NCBI GenBank assembly: GCA_035582835.1
Contig: JAYKAV010002639.1
Span: forward strand, 192,868 to 256,867
Source: Phoebastria nigripes
Lineage: Eukaryota > Chordata > Aves > Procellariiformes > Diomedeidae
Length of the DNA stretch: 64,000 bases
Direction: 5' to 3'
Shown here: piece after piece, positions 41,147 to 53,121 of the stretch
Layout: every line of letters starts with the position of its first letter
How positions within the stretch are numbered: position 1 is the stretch's first letter
Notes under the pieces: generated by a model
Told to the model about the DNA's origin: nothing
Seen by the model: the letters and a program-made list of their open reading frames with translations, nothing else
Database searches by the model: none
Program-made: the position numbers and the translations under genes

Positions 41147-42702
41147 CCCAGAGGAATACAGATTTGATTGCTTACAGTGTTCTTGCAGCAGCTTGTCTTC
41201 ACCCAGGCTTGTAAAACTGGAGGAAGTGGAAAGCTCTGAGGAGGCAAGGGAAAGACGGAGTTTGTTTTGGCTTTAGCTGGTCTGATTGTTTGATCTTTCT
41301 TGTACAGTTCTACTAAAAGAAAAAAATTGCTGTGTCTACCAAACCTCTGCATAGAATGAAATCCCCATGCATAAAATACCTGCTACCAAAGGGTACCGTT
41401 ACTCTGCACCTAGACCTTACATGTAGCATGTGTGTATTTAAAGGTTTCTACAGTTCTTGGTTTTATATGTGTTGGTGAATATGGGTAAATTATCTTGACA
41501 ATGAATCCCGCTGCTCAGAGCACCTTTTTCTCCCCTGTGGTTTTAACTGCAGCATGCTGGACAGCAAAATTGCAAATCTCTGTTAAACAGATTGCAGATA
41601 GCAGAAAGAAATGGTGAAAGGAATACTTTCCCAAAAAGCCCAAAGATAAAATTCAGTAAGAATTTCAAGTGTTACAGGAACAAAACTTTTTAGAAGGACT
41701 TAGTTCAGTGCATTAGACTGAAAAATATTGAATAATGCAGTGAAGCTCTGCATGGATAACTGAAGAAGGATTGAAATGGTTAGCATAATACATTTTTCTC
41801 ATTCAAAGATCTTGTGGTTTTGATGGGGTTTTACCAATTGGAGGAGCCAACACAGTCTGCAGAGGTCAGTGGTTGCTTGTTTGTGCAGGTAACAGACACC
41901 CTCACTGCCACATCCTCTACCCCATCTTATCTCTCCCAGCATAAAACCAGATTGCTTCTACCTGGTGAAGCACGAGTGTGCTTATGAGCACTCATCTGCC
42001 AGAAGGGAGGAGGCTATCATGAATCCAACAAGCGCCGAATGTGGCAGAAGTCGGGGTGGACTGACTAACCCTTCCCTCCCTGCCACGTGATACAGTGTGG
42101 TCTGGATTCTGGCTTTTATGTGAACGATAAAGGTCTTTGGGAAAGTTCCCAGAAAAGGGAGTAAGTTGCTTTTAGCTGTTCTTTTAATGTGGGATTTCAG
42201 AAGACGATTTCAAACCTATTAAAATTTCGATCTCTAATAAGCTTAGTGTAAAATACTGGAGCTTATTAATCTTCTCAGCTTCTGTGCTGAATAAACTAGG
42301 AAAGAAATGCATCCTACAGATGGGATCTAGCATTTTTTATGCTGAACAAATGTTAACCTTTTGGGAACTGTTATGTCTTTGAGCATGCCAAATCAAGAAA
42401 AAAGCACCAACAACAATATAATTGCTTCTTTTAAAGGGTATTTTCCATTCCAAATAAATTAGTATCCTCTAGGTAAAACGAAGTAGCAGTTCAAGGAATA
42501 GACTATTAACACCTCTGTCATTGCATATCTACGAATATTGACACAGAACTTGCTACTAGCTATTTTTATTTAGCCTTTTCCTGACAATTAACCATATGTT
42601 CTGTGGGAGTTTTATCAGCTGATTGAGTGTTGCAGAAGTGTCCCCAGATGCAGGATGTACAGGAACTCTTGGGTAAACTTAGCTAGTGGTAGAATTTAGT
42701 CT

Positions 42703-42780
42703 TTAAGATCTCTGTGCATTTTGTAGTAATTAATCATGATTTTAAATCTCTGTGGGCATTTCACAGTAATTAATCACGGT
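42703..42780. repeat. Imperfect ~37-bp tandem duplication carrying AGTAATTAATCA twice
   Basis: The order TTAAGATCTCTGTGCATTTTG, then AGTAATTAATCATG, is followed at once by TTTTAAATCTCTGTGGGCATTTC, then AGTAATTAATCACG. The second copy starts near 42740. Both copies keep the AT-rich core TAATTAATCA, a sequence of the kind bound by homeodomain proteins. Whether it has any regulatory role cannot be told from sequence alone. Confidence 0.75.
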
Positions 42781-43737
42781 GAGACAAACATCTCATTGAC
42801 AGCAAGCAGCCCCTCTGCTTCTGAGAAGCCAGTTATCCACAGTCAGTATACTATCTGTCTCATGCATAGGTGGCGTAAGATGGATCTATGGATCTGAAAT
42901 ATACTTGGGCAGCAGGGAGCAGTAGTGTGATATACAGCAAAAAAGAGTGTACTGCAGTATTCGGAGACTAAAATAAATAAATGACAGTGACCTTACATAC
43001 AGTTGAAAATATTTGAGTGTGTCTGAAGTGAGACAAGTTGGAGTGCTAATTCCTTGGATGACTCTGAAGACACTCCAAGTTTTGTAGCTGAGACTGCTGC
43101 AGCTGAACTCCTGGGGTACACTAGCGCAAGTCTTTGCCTTTGCCTACCATATAATAACTCTAATAAGCAGAAAAAGCTGAATGGAATGAAGAGGAGCACA
43201 TTCATTTATTTAATTAGCCAGCAAAGTGACAAGTATGTCTTGATGCCAAAATGAAGCTGTGCAAACCATCCTCCTGAGAGGAGGCATATGCAAGGGAGGT
43301 GCCCAGAGCATTGGGCCATGTGGAAGAGGATGGGCAATACAGGAGGCTGTGGCATGCTGTGAAGTGTGCCACCTTATAAGTCCTATTTGACTGCAGTGCT
43401 CTGGTTAGTGGCCCACCTTTCAGTGCCTCAGGCACTTTGCTGCTTCCTTGGTCCTGGCACCAGCCCCTCCAGGCCACTAAACAAGTGTATGTGGCATAGG
43501 GAGCCTGGACCCAAATTAAGACTGTGATGACATGCTCCAGAGACATGTGAAACCTGGCAGTGGACATGGAGCATCTTGAGGGGAAAGAGAACTCTGTGAT
43601 TACCAGTCTCAGTGTGAATTAACGGCTCTGCAGTCTACACGGCTTTCTGCAGACAAGAGACAGGCAGTGCTTGAGGAAACCTTATTTGCATAGGAAAAAA
43701 CCACTGAGTACTGGCACCTGGGAGATATCTGGGCTGG

Positions 43738-43763
43738 TTTTATTTTATTTTATTTTATTTTTA
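43738..43763 (+). repeat. (TTTTA)n microsatellite
   Basis: About five uninterrupted pentamer units occur, ending in a short T/A run. Confidence 0.9.
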
Positions 43764-43891
43764 AAAAGAGGGATATTATTAACTGCAGGTGAGTGTACAA
43801 AATGTTTTTCTCCTGTTACTTCTCAGGGCAATCACAAAATTTTCAGTTATTTCCAGAGAAGAAAGACCAAGCACTGAAAAGGATGACAACA

Positions 43892-43972
43892 TTTCTTCTT
43901 CCCTTCCTCCCTCTCTTCTCTCATTTTTTCCTCCCTCCCTTCCTTCATCCCACCCCCCTTCCCCTTTCCTCT
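43892..43972 (+). repeat. Polypyrimidine tract (C/T-rich)
   Basis: This is a roughly 80-bp run of C and T with only three A interruptions (near 43923, 43946 and 43952), made of CTTC, CCCT and CCTT units. It creates spurious serine/proline-rich frames on the plus strand. Confidence 0.9.
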
Positions 43973-44990
43973 GTATCACTCATGCCCTGTGTGATTTTCC
44001 ATCATTTCCAAAACACCCTCAAGAGCTTTCTGGCTGTTGCATCGTTTGTCTCCTTCCTCATGATCTCCAAACCACTAAGTCTTCTTGAAGGCCAAATACT
44101 CATACAACAATGCACAGAGCTCAGTCTTCCAGCCAAAATGCTCTATATACATTAACAATACTGTCATTGCCCTTTATAATTTCTTACAACATCCAGATTA
44201 TTAAGTGGAGCCCCATACTTGGGAACCTAGAGATCAGATGCCCACAGTGAGCAACCAAAGCAGCTCAGCAGGAAATCAGTGGCACTTTTCAGTGCTTAAC
44301 CTGATGTGGTAATCTGCAAAATTCACAAGGTTTTCAGAGACAGCACTGAGAGCATGATCAAGTACAGGATCTCTCTTCTTATTATCTTAAAAGCCAGGAG
44401 ATATGCAAATATATTTAAACAAACACTAGCACGAGTATGGAAAGAAATTGGTAAGCAGTCTAAAGGGAGGAAAGTTATTCAGTATTGAGGGAATGGTGCT
44501 ACCTGCTGGAATTGGATGTGGGTTGGCTGGAGCAAAATTGGCTTCAAATAATCTGAAAGTGAAGTGAAGCAGAAAGACCAAGGGAAAGTTACTGCTGCTG
44601 TTTCTAGAGAAACTACTCTGAAGATAAACTCTCAAACCCTGCAGGGTCTCCTACGAGTACAGTAGCTTGGCTGGACCACCCATCTACTGGCTGTTGCGCA
44701 ACACTACCTTCCCCCCATCCCTGGGATAGACGGTCAGAGGTCTGAACCACTCCAGTGACTGGAAAGCAGATTAGCTTGACGTATGATGCAGAGTAAATCT
44801 TTGCCCTTTTTGAGCTCATCTCATGCTTGGACTCCAGGATTGTCTTTATTTGTCTGGATACCTGTCACGTCCCGCCTGTGCGGGAGAGGTGACTCAGATT
44901 CNCAAATTCCNTCAGNATGGATTAAGGTGAAACGACACTCAAGGTCTGTACATAAGCAAAGACTTTTGCTCTATAGCTAGGCTCATTGGT

Positions 44991-45098
44991 AAATAATTGG
45001 ATAACAGAAAAGCTTGTTGCTTGCCACTGGTGTGGGAGTTTATGAAATAATTGGGTAGCAGAAAAGCCTGTTGCTCACCACTGCTGTGGGAGTTTATG
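44991..45098. repeat. 54-bp tandem duplication inside the LTR
   Basis: Unit 1 (44991-45044) and unit 2 (45045-45098) have identical length and run AAATAATTGG, then CAGAAAAGC.TGTTGCT, then CCACTG.TGTGGGAGTTTATG with a handful of substitutions. Given the inferred minus orientation, the duplication lies in the U5/R side of the LTR. Confidence 0.93.
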
Positions 45099-45123
45099 CC
45101 TTGNNTTACTTACTANNAAAANG

Positions 45124-45182
45124 TAAAAGAATAAAAGAAAGAGAGAAGGAGAGAGCGAGAGAAAGAAAGAGAGAGGAAGAAA
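45124..45182 (+). repeat. (GA/GAAA)n-rich tract inside the LTR
   Basis: This is a purine-rich stretch of AAAGAGAG and GAAAGAAAGAG units; on the LTR's inferred coding (minus) strand it is a CT-rich run. Ambiguous bases at 45116, 45117 and 45122 lie at its edge. Confidence 0.9.
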
Positions 45183-45320
45183 TCACCGGTCCAGGTTCCA
45201 GTGCTGGTCCAGCCAATGGGGGTCTCTGGTCTGCAGCAGCACTCCTTCAAAAGTTCCCGAAATGAGTCCCAAGTCCCCACATCAAAAGTCGAAAGAGAGG
45301 ATCCCCCCAAGGCACTTGTC

Positions 45321-45335
45321 TTCCCTTTTTATGCC
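45321..45335 (-). promoter_or_regulatory. TATA box of the LTR
   Basis: The minus strand reads GGCATAAAAAGGGAA. From its place in the LTR, transcription would start roughly 25-30 bp further on the minus strand, near 45295. This is the main argument for the LTR's orientation. Activity is unknown. Confidence 0.6.
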
Positions 45336-48300
45336 CGCCATTCACTTCAAACTGCCCCTCTGCTACGGGGGCAGTTTCGTAGTTCGCTTCTATTGGTTCT
45401 TGTATGTCTCATCTTCACTTAAAGTCACAGTGTCCTTTCTTTTTACTGCGCATATTCAGTGGGGAAGGGGCTTTGTTGGGTAGGGGGCTTTTCCTGCTGG
45501 TGGGTGGATTTTTTAGTATGCTAATTAGGATAGTTCACTCAGTTCAAGTAGTTGTTTCTTTGGTTTTATCACTAGTTCTTGTTTTCTTAACACTTATCTC
45601 GATACTCCCTTATTTGGCTGATTTACGGCGTCATCATATTTCTTCTCCCAAGGCCAGACCCAGTTAACTCTACAGAGGAGCCTTCCTGGGATTCACCATC
45701 CCTCAGTCTTGTGAGTGTTTGAGACATTCCTCGGACAGGCTCAGGGGATCTCCACCCCCTGCTCCCTTAACAAGTTTTGTCTCCTGTCGTTGGAAAACAG
45801 TTCTTTGTTCCAGTAGGTTACAAGTTGGCCTTGGTGTTAGCTGCCAGTTGGTCTCTTACAATACCCTACAGTTGTCATCTCTGAAAAATGGTTGCATTTC
45901 TGGTTTTGAACGTCTCAGTTGCTTCCTCCTAGGTAAGGAGGCTTTTTGTGCAGTGAAGTTCATTATTACAAAAGTGTTATAATTACCACACGTACTTCTA
46001 AGGCAGCTATTGTGAATCTGTATATTATTACTTGGAATGTGAATGACACAATAAAAGTTTTAAAATGGTAATGCACTGGCAGANGATACAATAAATTAAG
46101 ACTCTTGGCAACTGTAGTTTACAAGTCAAGTTATCTTCACCAAGTTGACTTTACCAATATGTGTCAGAACCTGCAAATCAGCCTGGAGATAAGTTTGCAG
46201 GTGTGGGGGAAAGAGACAGGGTCAGTGTGGAAATGCCCCTGCATCGCCCTGCTAACCAGTGAAGTCCCGTTCCCAGTCAGGGTGATGGGAAGCATCCCAT
46301 CCCAAGGAAAGTGTTGTCCTGGAAAGTGAATCTCAATTGTCATGCTGCCTTACTGAAGTTACTCAGAAGGAAAAGCTAAAGTGGAGGTGTAGCATAGGCT
46401 CTGTCCTTCAGAAGAAAGTGTCTACCCTCCAGCTTCACAGCCACAAATATCCTGGAGTTGTGTCTCAGCCAGATCAATTCTCTTGCATATCAAACACAGC
46501 AAAGAGGAGAAGAGGAGCTGTTCCAAGTAACAGAAGTCCAGTTCATCCCCTTACAGAAAAATGTTTATAAAAATTTGCCAAAGACAGAAAAATTGAATTA
46601 ATCTGATAAATAAAAGGCTTTTGGATATGTCACAAGTGTGGCAATGCTGAGACTGCACTTGTAAGTAGGAGATGTAGGAGCACAGAAACTGATGACCTTC
46701 TTTGCCCAGAATTGTTCCACATAAAATTAGTGTCAATTAGTGGACAAAATAATGAGCAGATGGCTATTCTGAATGGTCACAATTTGATTTGGATACTGGT
46801 AAGAGGCGAAGCTAAGAGGAATGAATTTCACTGTTGTGCCTGGGACTCCAGAGCCCACTGTATTTATACCACTGTGCCTTTACCATCCCGACTCTGAGAG
46901 ATGCCATGGCCAGACATACCTAGAGGGAGAGAGCAGGTGATACCAGGATCACCGCCAGCTCTGTCTGGCTGCCAGATGCCTTTTGGAAGGTACAAGTTCT
47001 ATAGCTGTCCTTATCCACTGCTTTTTTCACCAGCCTTTCCTGCCCTGTTTCTTCTTATTCCTGTCTTTCCTTTTGCCCTCTGTTTAAGGAGCCTTTGGTT
47101 TAGCTAGCTGAGCCTGAGCCTTTTGAACACCTCAAAAATGGCAGCTAAAAGCAGTATGTTACAAAAATTAACAGTCAGATTGGCAGTTTTTGAGGTGGCT
47201 GACAGAGGCAAGAGTTGTGTCTAAATTTCTCTAGCAGTGAGACTACAAGTAAAACTCAGAAACCAAAGTTATGCTTTCTGTTTTTGCCGTGGTTTCTTTT
47301 CCTCTGTTGTATATGTTTCACTTGTTTGTCTTCAAGAAAGCAGGTTCAGGTCGCAGTAATATCTCCAGGCCATCTTAATAAGCTTTTCTCTTTTTCAAAA
47401 TCTTGCCAGCATGTTCTGAAAATGTCACACAATTTATAGAAATTTTAGCATATGTATTCATAGGATTCCTCAGTGATGATGCATTTATGTTGGGTAAGGT
47501 TTAATAAAACACCTTATTTACTTCTCCAAGCTGCATAATAACATCAGAGATGACAGGTTTTACCTCTGCATTTTAGGAACCAGTTAAAAAAACAAATGGA
47601 AAAATAAACATTTCAATCACCTGTCGTTTCAAAATAGCAAAGACTGGATTGCTGTAACTGGTAATTGCTATTGCTGTCACCGTAAGCAAGGGGAGTTTTC
47701 ATTACTCTAGATTCCTTTAAACTTGGTTATTCAGGTGCTGAACAAACACAGTGATTAATATAAATAAAATTTTGTATGGAAAATGCATGTAATTCTATTT
47801 AAATCTTCTAGACCAAAGAATCTGTTTTACACTTTTCTGAAATTTACTCTTTTGGTAAGAGCCGGCCAACCCATTTCTTGTTGAACCATTCCATACTCAG
47901 TACACATTCATCAAACTGAGATGTTTATGCAATAACTTTGTACAAGGCATGGCAGACAGAACAGTGCCTCAATAAATGCTTAGACAGATTTCCCCAATGT
48001 CAAAGGATGTCACATATAAGATATTAAAATAAAAATCTAGTGAAAAAACATGTCGTAGGACTTTCTCTTTGTGAACTATGAAGAAAAATTACAATGCAGT
48101 CACACCAAGTTCTCTAGGCAAATTCTGTCTTTGCTTCTTGGTTTAGCTCCCGCACATTGTTAGCACCTAAATAACAAAAAACCAATAAAGAGGGGTCATA
48201 AATACTGTAAAGTACTATAACAGGAACTGAAATTCAAGTATTGCAACTGCCAGTGACTGCCATACCTATAAGTTGTGTACATTCATCAAAGACCTTACAG

Positions 48301-48419
48301 AGACTGAATGACCTTACTTCAGACATTGTCCTTTGATGCTGTGAGCTGACCTACTTCAAAACTCTTCTGCTTCAGAGTTAAAGATGTGTAGGAGCCAGCT
48401 GCCACGATGTCAGAACGCT

Positions 48420-48442
48420 ATCCCTAACAAATAGTTAGGGAT
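48420..48442. other. Perfect 9-bp hairpin, 5-nt loop
   Basis: ATCCCTAAC (48420-48428) and GTTAGGGAT (48434-48442) are exact reverse complements around AAATA. The arms contain a single telomere-like TTAGGG, but there is no array. It is not followed by any recognisable RNA gene structure. Confidence 0.6.
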
Positions 48443-49340
48443 GCCATTATCAGCCAGTGGAAAAGTTTAACAGAGCCAATTGAAGACTTTTCTGTGATGT
48501 GATACATGACCTCTCTTTAGCCCTTAGCAAGCAATCCACTTCATTTCCATAAATTCTGCATAAACAGGCTCCTTGCAGGGAGATGCAGAGGGTCCATTGA
48601 AATGAAAACAGCCCTGACCAGAGAACTGGAACAACATCTTCAGTCCTTCTGTGCTAACTGTAAGAGATGCTCAGATCCTTGCACAAATGAAGTGTGGATC
48701 CTTGGTTACTCTCATTGCTTTTCCTGCCAGCCTATGATAGACTAAAGCCTGCAGCCCTTTAGTATCTGGGTGTCACTGCCTTTAAGGCATTAACATCTAG
48801 CACACTGACCAGATTTGACACTAAAAATCTAGGTGGGTCATATGTTGGCCCTTCTCAGAGTGGCAAGTTTAGTTCTTAGTGACTTCTGGGTATTACTAGT
48901 AGCTATTTCTGATTACCTTTTGCTTTTTAAAATGAATGTCCATATACGGTACAGCAGTTGAGGAAGAATACTGAAAGTTCAGAGAAGTATCTGTTCAGTA
49001 CATGCAGACGAAGATGTATACACCCCACAGATAACAGGGATATGTGTCATCAATGACTTTAACTGCACAACATTGAAAATTCACCCTTTAGGCAAATGAA
49101 GTACAGCTCCAATAGAAGAGAAGTCATTTAAGTCTTTGATCTTTCAAACCTAGCCTTAACTTTACCTTCATTCTCCAGACTATGAGCTGGCAATGTTTTA
49201 AAGTCCTTTCATATTGCTTTTTTGGCTCTGCAGACTGAAATTTTCTGCATGTTTGTACCATAACAGGGAAAACAGACTTACCTGGCTTTCTGAAATGAAG
49301 TTTCTTTGTTTTCTATCATCTCTGTAAAATCATCTTCCAT

Positions 49341-49398
49341 AGCCCTCTGTTCCTCATATCATTCATCTGAGCCCTCTGTTCTTCACATCATTAATCTG
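49341..49398. repeat. 29-bp tandem duplication
   Basis: AGCCCTCTGTTC.TCA.ATCATT.ATCTG occurs twice head to tail (49341-49369 and 49370-49398) with three substitutions. This is a small replication-slippage duplication. Confidence 0.88.
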
Positions 49399-52300
49399 AA
49401 TAGTGTACCTGTTTCAAAGTTAATACAGTCCCAAAAAGAAAAGGGTACATTCAGATCCATTGCATGCTCAGCATCTTGGAGGATTGCCCTTATGCTGAAA
49501 GGAGAATTTAAACCTTTCCAGGGTGAAAAGANAGCTAGCTATCTGTGAGAAATTCTAAGCTGGATGTGCTAAATTTTGTTAGTGTTTTTCTTTTCTGGGG
49601 CAAGTCAAGGTTTGGAACATGTCATTGATTTATTGCTTTCATTAACATGGTGGAACACAACAAGTAGAGTGCTGTTGAGTTTACTGCACCTGTCCTGTAA
49701 TGCAATATCCAGCCATTACCAGATGTAATTAGCATGTTTGAGGCAATATATTAGTCCACCACAAATGCTTTTTAAAAGGAAGAGGGCAGTTATATTGAGT
49801 GCTTTTTGACTTTCCTGAAGAGTCTAAAAGCTTTTCAGAGGAGTAAAGAAAAATGTTCACAGTCGAAGAGCTGAATCAGGGCTCTTCAGGAAAACATTGT
49901 TATGGATGGAGAATTGCTGTTAGCAAAGCAGTGACATGGGAAACCAAATGACATAAATTTTAAAATGTTGATACCAACAGTATAAGAAAAAATTCTGGTA
50001 GCATCATTCATCCACAGAGCCTCTCCACATTACAGCTTGTACAGCAAGATCAATAGTGTGGCAAAAGTTGATGGAGGGCTGAGCCCTGAACAATCTGGCA
50101 TTTTGAATCTAATGTATCATTGAGTAGTGAAAAAAAGAGACAGTCAGTGTGGATGGAGGACAAACAGATATGATATTTTCTCTTTTATGCGTACAGCAAA
50201 GAAAAAGGGAAAGGTTTCTCTTATTTGTCAAAGGTATTGTGGCACAAACCAATGACTGAGGAAAGCTGTGAGACTTGCTCACAGAGGTATCCAACTTAAG
50301 ATCTTGCAATTATAAAAAGTAGATCTAGGTGCAAGTTTGAAAGGAGCCCAAGATGATCTGCCACCATCTATCATCTCCTACCTATGATACTCTCAGATCC
50401 TATTGTACTCACCATCTGTGGAAAATATGGCTGCTTTTTTCAATCAGTGATGAGACAGGACTTTCTGATGTTTTGAGCACTTTTGTTTCCCCTTCCAGTG
50501 CTAAGAGAAGACACCATATATGAACACACTGTACAACACATGAGTGATAAACAATGAAGGGAGCAAGTCCTTGTTCAGTTTCCCCAGCCCTCAGCCACTG
50601 TCCTCTCACTGTCCAACTCAGAGACCTCGTCAGGGTGCTCAGGAACTCCTGCCTGCCCTGCAGTTCTGTTTTGGGCTCCCACCCCACCTTAAAAAAGGGA
50701 GGATGGAGGAGTAAAAAGGCAGAAAGGGTCTCAAAGTTTACTTGAGTCCCACCTTGACATGGAGTTGAGTAGATGGCCAGGGTATGCACTCCAGCTAGGT
50801 GCTCTGAAGTGCTCCAGGGGATCGTTGTTAGTTTTAGCCAACAGGTCACCTGGGGCACATGCAGACCTTGGGGCATGAAAGCAATACAGACAAGTCAGTC
50901 CATTCCAGTGAGAGGTTGTGTGTCTGGGAACAAAGATGGAAAGCTGTAATGAGAGCATGGGCTAGTCTGCCCTGGGAAGCTGTGTGCCTGAAGGAGGTAG
51001 GAGGTTCATCGCCAATCCTCACCTGGACCTGAGTTTCCCAGACAACACTGTGGTCAAAGTGCTAATGGGATCTTTGGGCGTCTAATAAAGAGAATGTTGA
51101 ATAACAAGAAAGTGACTCTATCACCTATTTGATATTAATGTGAACACAATGGAAGACAGTTTTCATGCTAATGATTCAAGAAAGTTGTTGAAAACCTGTA
51201 TTGTTCAGGGAAGACTTATTAAAACACTGAAAGAATCAGAGAAAAAAAGCCTAGGAATCACTGGTTTGAGGAGGTAAGTCTGTTGAGTATACCAAAGGAA
51301 TGGTTGAAGAATTATTTGTCCATAAACACCTATGATGTGGGGAACAGCTATTGTAACAGAGGGCTCTTCAAACCAGCAGGACAGTGGAATACTAACATCC
51401 ACTAGATGATAGTTGACAAAATTCAGTCAGGACAATGAGCAGGTTTTTTTTCCATAGTCAGATCAAATATCTGCTGGAGCAATTTTTGAGAGGTTGCAAT
51501 AGGTTCCTTTTCCCTTGAAGTGTTTTTGAAACAAGATAGTTACCTGAAGAGGTGCTCCACAGCTGCTGGGTTTGAACCAGCATCCAATGGCCTTTGCTTG
51601 CCAGTCAGGAGAGAGGAGCACGGTGGTGCCTTTGAATCTACTAAAGTTTCACAGCCATTTCAGATTTAAAAAATGCAAAGGATGTAATACAAGTATACTA
51701 ATATTTAAATATCAATCTAATCTGGCCACTGACACAGATGACCGAATGTTGATGACCAGCACCAACTAGGTATTGACGCTGCACTGTGCCCAGAGCAAAT
51801 GAGCCTGTGCTTCCTGCTTGGATCTCTTTTGCCCACACACATACTGTAATGGAAATTTCTCATCCAGTGCTGCCTGTTGCCTCACAGTGTTTGGTTGCAA
51901 TATTGTGCTGAGGAGAAATGTGCTAGAGAATATTTATTTTGTTCTTTCTTGTTTTTATAAGACATTCTTATTCTGATTGATAGCTTATTATTTTGATAGC
52001 ACAAAGCGGAGCAGCTGGTATAGAGAATTCATCTCAAGACAAAAAACAAAAGGTGTTTTTGTGTGTGTTAAGTACTCCAGTACTAGAGTGACAAACATGG
52101 CAAGAAGACCGGTACTGAAGAGAATCCAGAAGAATTTATTTTATTATAGAAAACAACTGGCAAAGCTGCAACTATGCTTGGCTGTGCCATATAAGCAAAA
52201 CTATAATAGTTGCCATTTATATACTCTGACTTGAAAACAGGCTGTTATGCCATTTCCATGTAGGCTGATATTGTGTGTTTTCCATACAAGATTACTTTTT

Positions 52301-52406
52301 CCCTCCACATGCCGCCTCCCTGGAATCAATCAAAGAGATTATTCCAAAGTGACCTTGTTGTAATAGTATGTATATTAAATTTATACATAGCCTCAAAAAA
52401 CGCACA

Positions 52407-52467
52407 GGTTTGCATTATTGAATGTATGAGTAGAGCAAGCAGTAGCAGTATTAATTTTATTTAATGT
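52407..52467 (+). repeat. 61-bp direct repeat, left copy
   Basis: It begins GGTTTGCATTATTGAATG and ends TTTATTTAATGT. It is 58/61 identical to 53061-53121. A further shared block (TTAC..TCCATTGC, 52503-52516 versus 53132-53145) follows both copies, with an about 22-bp deletion on the right side, so the duplicated unit was probably over 100 bp. Confidence 0.92.
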
Positions 52468-52634
52468 TATGCCTACTATATTGAGTTAAAAGATAGGAAG
52501 ATTTACTATCCATTGCAAGGGAAGTTATTGCAGTTTGATACTAACATTCTCAGCAGTTTATTTTTTTTTTAATCTGTAGTATAATAATGGAGAAGTAACA
52601 CAACAAAGCAAATTTCACAGGCTATTGTTATATA

Positions 52635-52960
52635 GCCGTCAGGGGGCCGTCTGCCCTGCGGGGGCTGAGGGTGACAGTGGGGCTGCACGAAGGCGGTAAT
52701 GGGGTCAGCCCAGACCCCGCGGCCCCCAGGCTGGTCCTGCTGTGGTGGGGCTGGGAGGTCCCATCCATGGGCGCGGATCAGAAGCAGTGGGCCCATGGTG
52801 GGGACTGCAGCCACAGCCACCCCGCAGGCTGCGTGGGAGCCCCCCATGTCTCCCCAGGGATGGGGCTGCCCCTGACTATGCTGGTGGGGAGCTGGCCCTG
52901 AGCCCTGGCAGCCAGACCTTGGCAGCTGAACCCCAGGAGGGGGGATGCTATCCGCACCTT
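52635..52960. other. GC-rich block between two direct repeats
   Basis: G+C is far above the surroundings and about eleven CpG dinucleotides lie in the first 220 bp, against near absence in the flanks. Several frames stay open on both strands (159 codons minus at 52569-53048; 91 and 76 codons plus), which follows from composition. I recognise no protein or repeat family. It may be a small CpG islet, an insertion, or foreign or misplaced sequence. Confidence 0.6.
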
Positions 52961-53060
52961 TATAACAGTGAGGAGAAATGGGCAAAGCACAGACATGTCT
53001 ATGGAGAGGTAACGTAGTGAGCTTTGGTGCATGCATTTCCCGGTGCATATATCAGGCACC

Positions 53061-53121
53061 GGTTTGCATTATTGAATGTATGAGTAGAGCAAAGAGTAGC
53101 AGTATTAATTGTATTTAATGT
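53061..53121 (+). repeat. 61-bp direct repeat, right copy
   Basis: This is the partner of 52407-52467 at a spacing of 654 bp, same orientation, with three substitutions. The copies are too long to be a normal transposon target-site duplication. Confidence 0.92.

Larger units (their letters stand above)
31150..44857. other. Unique DNA with GC-rich patches, no gene recognised
   Basis: GC-richer patches at 34600-34750, 36190-36500, 36750-36960 and 39880-40270 open several overlapping frames on both strands at once (up to 137 codons, 39946-40359, plus). Overlapping openness on opposite strands is the mark of composition rather than of coding, and none is recognisable. An ambiguous base is at 34604. 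Simple repeats are listed separately. Confidence 0.5.
44863..45860 (-). mobile_element. Solo LTR (998 bp) of a second endogenous retrovirus family, ATACC target-site duplication
   Basis: The plus-strand ends are TGTCACGTCCCGCC and GGTCTCTTACA, both compatible with TG...CA termini. A perfect 5-bp duplication ATACC flanks the element at 44858-44862 and 45861-45865. Orientation is inferred as minus because the minus strand carries a good TATA element (GGCATAAAAAGGGAA, 45321-45335) about 525 bp from the minus-strand 5' end, followed by a long R/U5-like part rich in CT. No canonical AATAAA is seen at a fitting place on the minus strand, so the orientation is less sure than the element itself. There is no internal retroviral sequence, hence solo. 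It is unrelated by eye to the other two LTRs in the window. It holds 8 of the 12 ambiguous bases of the whole window and a 54-bp tandem duplication. Confidence 0.88.
45866..52406. other. Unique DNA, no gene recognised
   Basis: The longest open frame is 155 codons on the minus strand (50409-50876); it is unrecognised, shows no domain or signal, and overlaps a 63-codon frame on the other strand. Ambiguous bases are at 46084 and 49532. Small local repeats are listed separately. Confidence 0.5.

Noticed and set aside
43214..43567. 117-codon minus-strand frame considered as a possible retroviral relic
   Set aside because: No recognisable retroviral motif and no flanking LTR.
48434..48442. TTAGGG within the hairpin as an interstitial telomere repeat
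   Set aside because: Only one copy in each arm, no array.
50409..50876. 155-codon minus-strand frame
   Set aside because: Length within chance for the window, no recognisable domain or signal, and an overlapping open frame on the other strand.
52569..53048. 159-codon minus-strand frame
   Set aside because: Lies in the GC-rich block where all frames tend to stay open; composition explains it.
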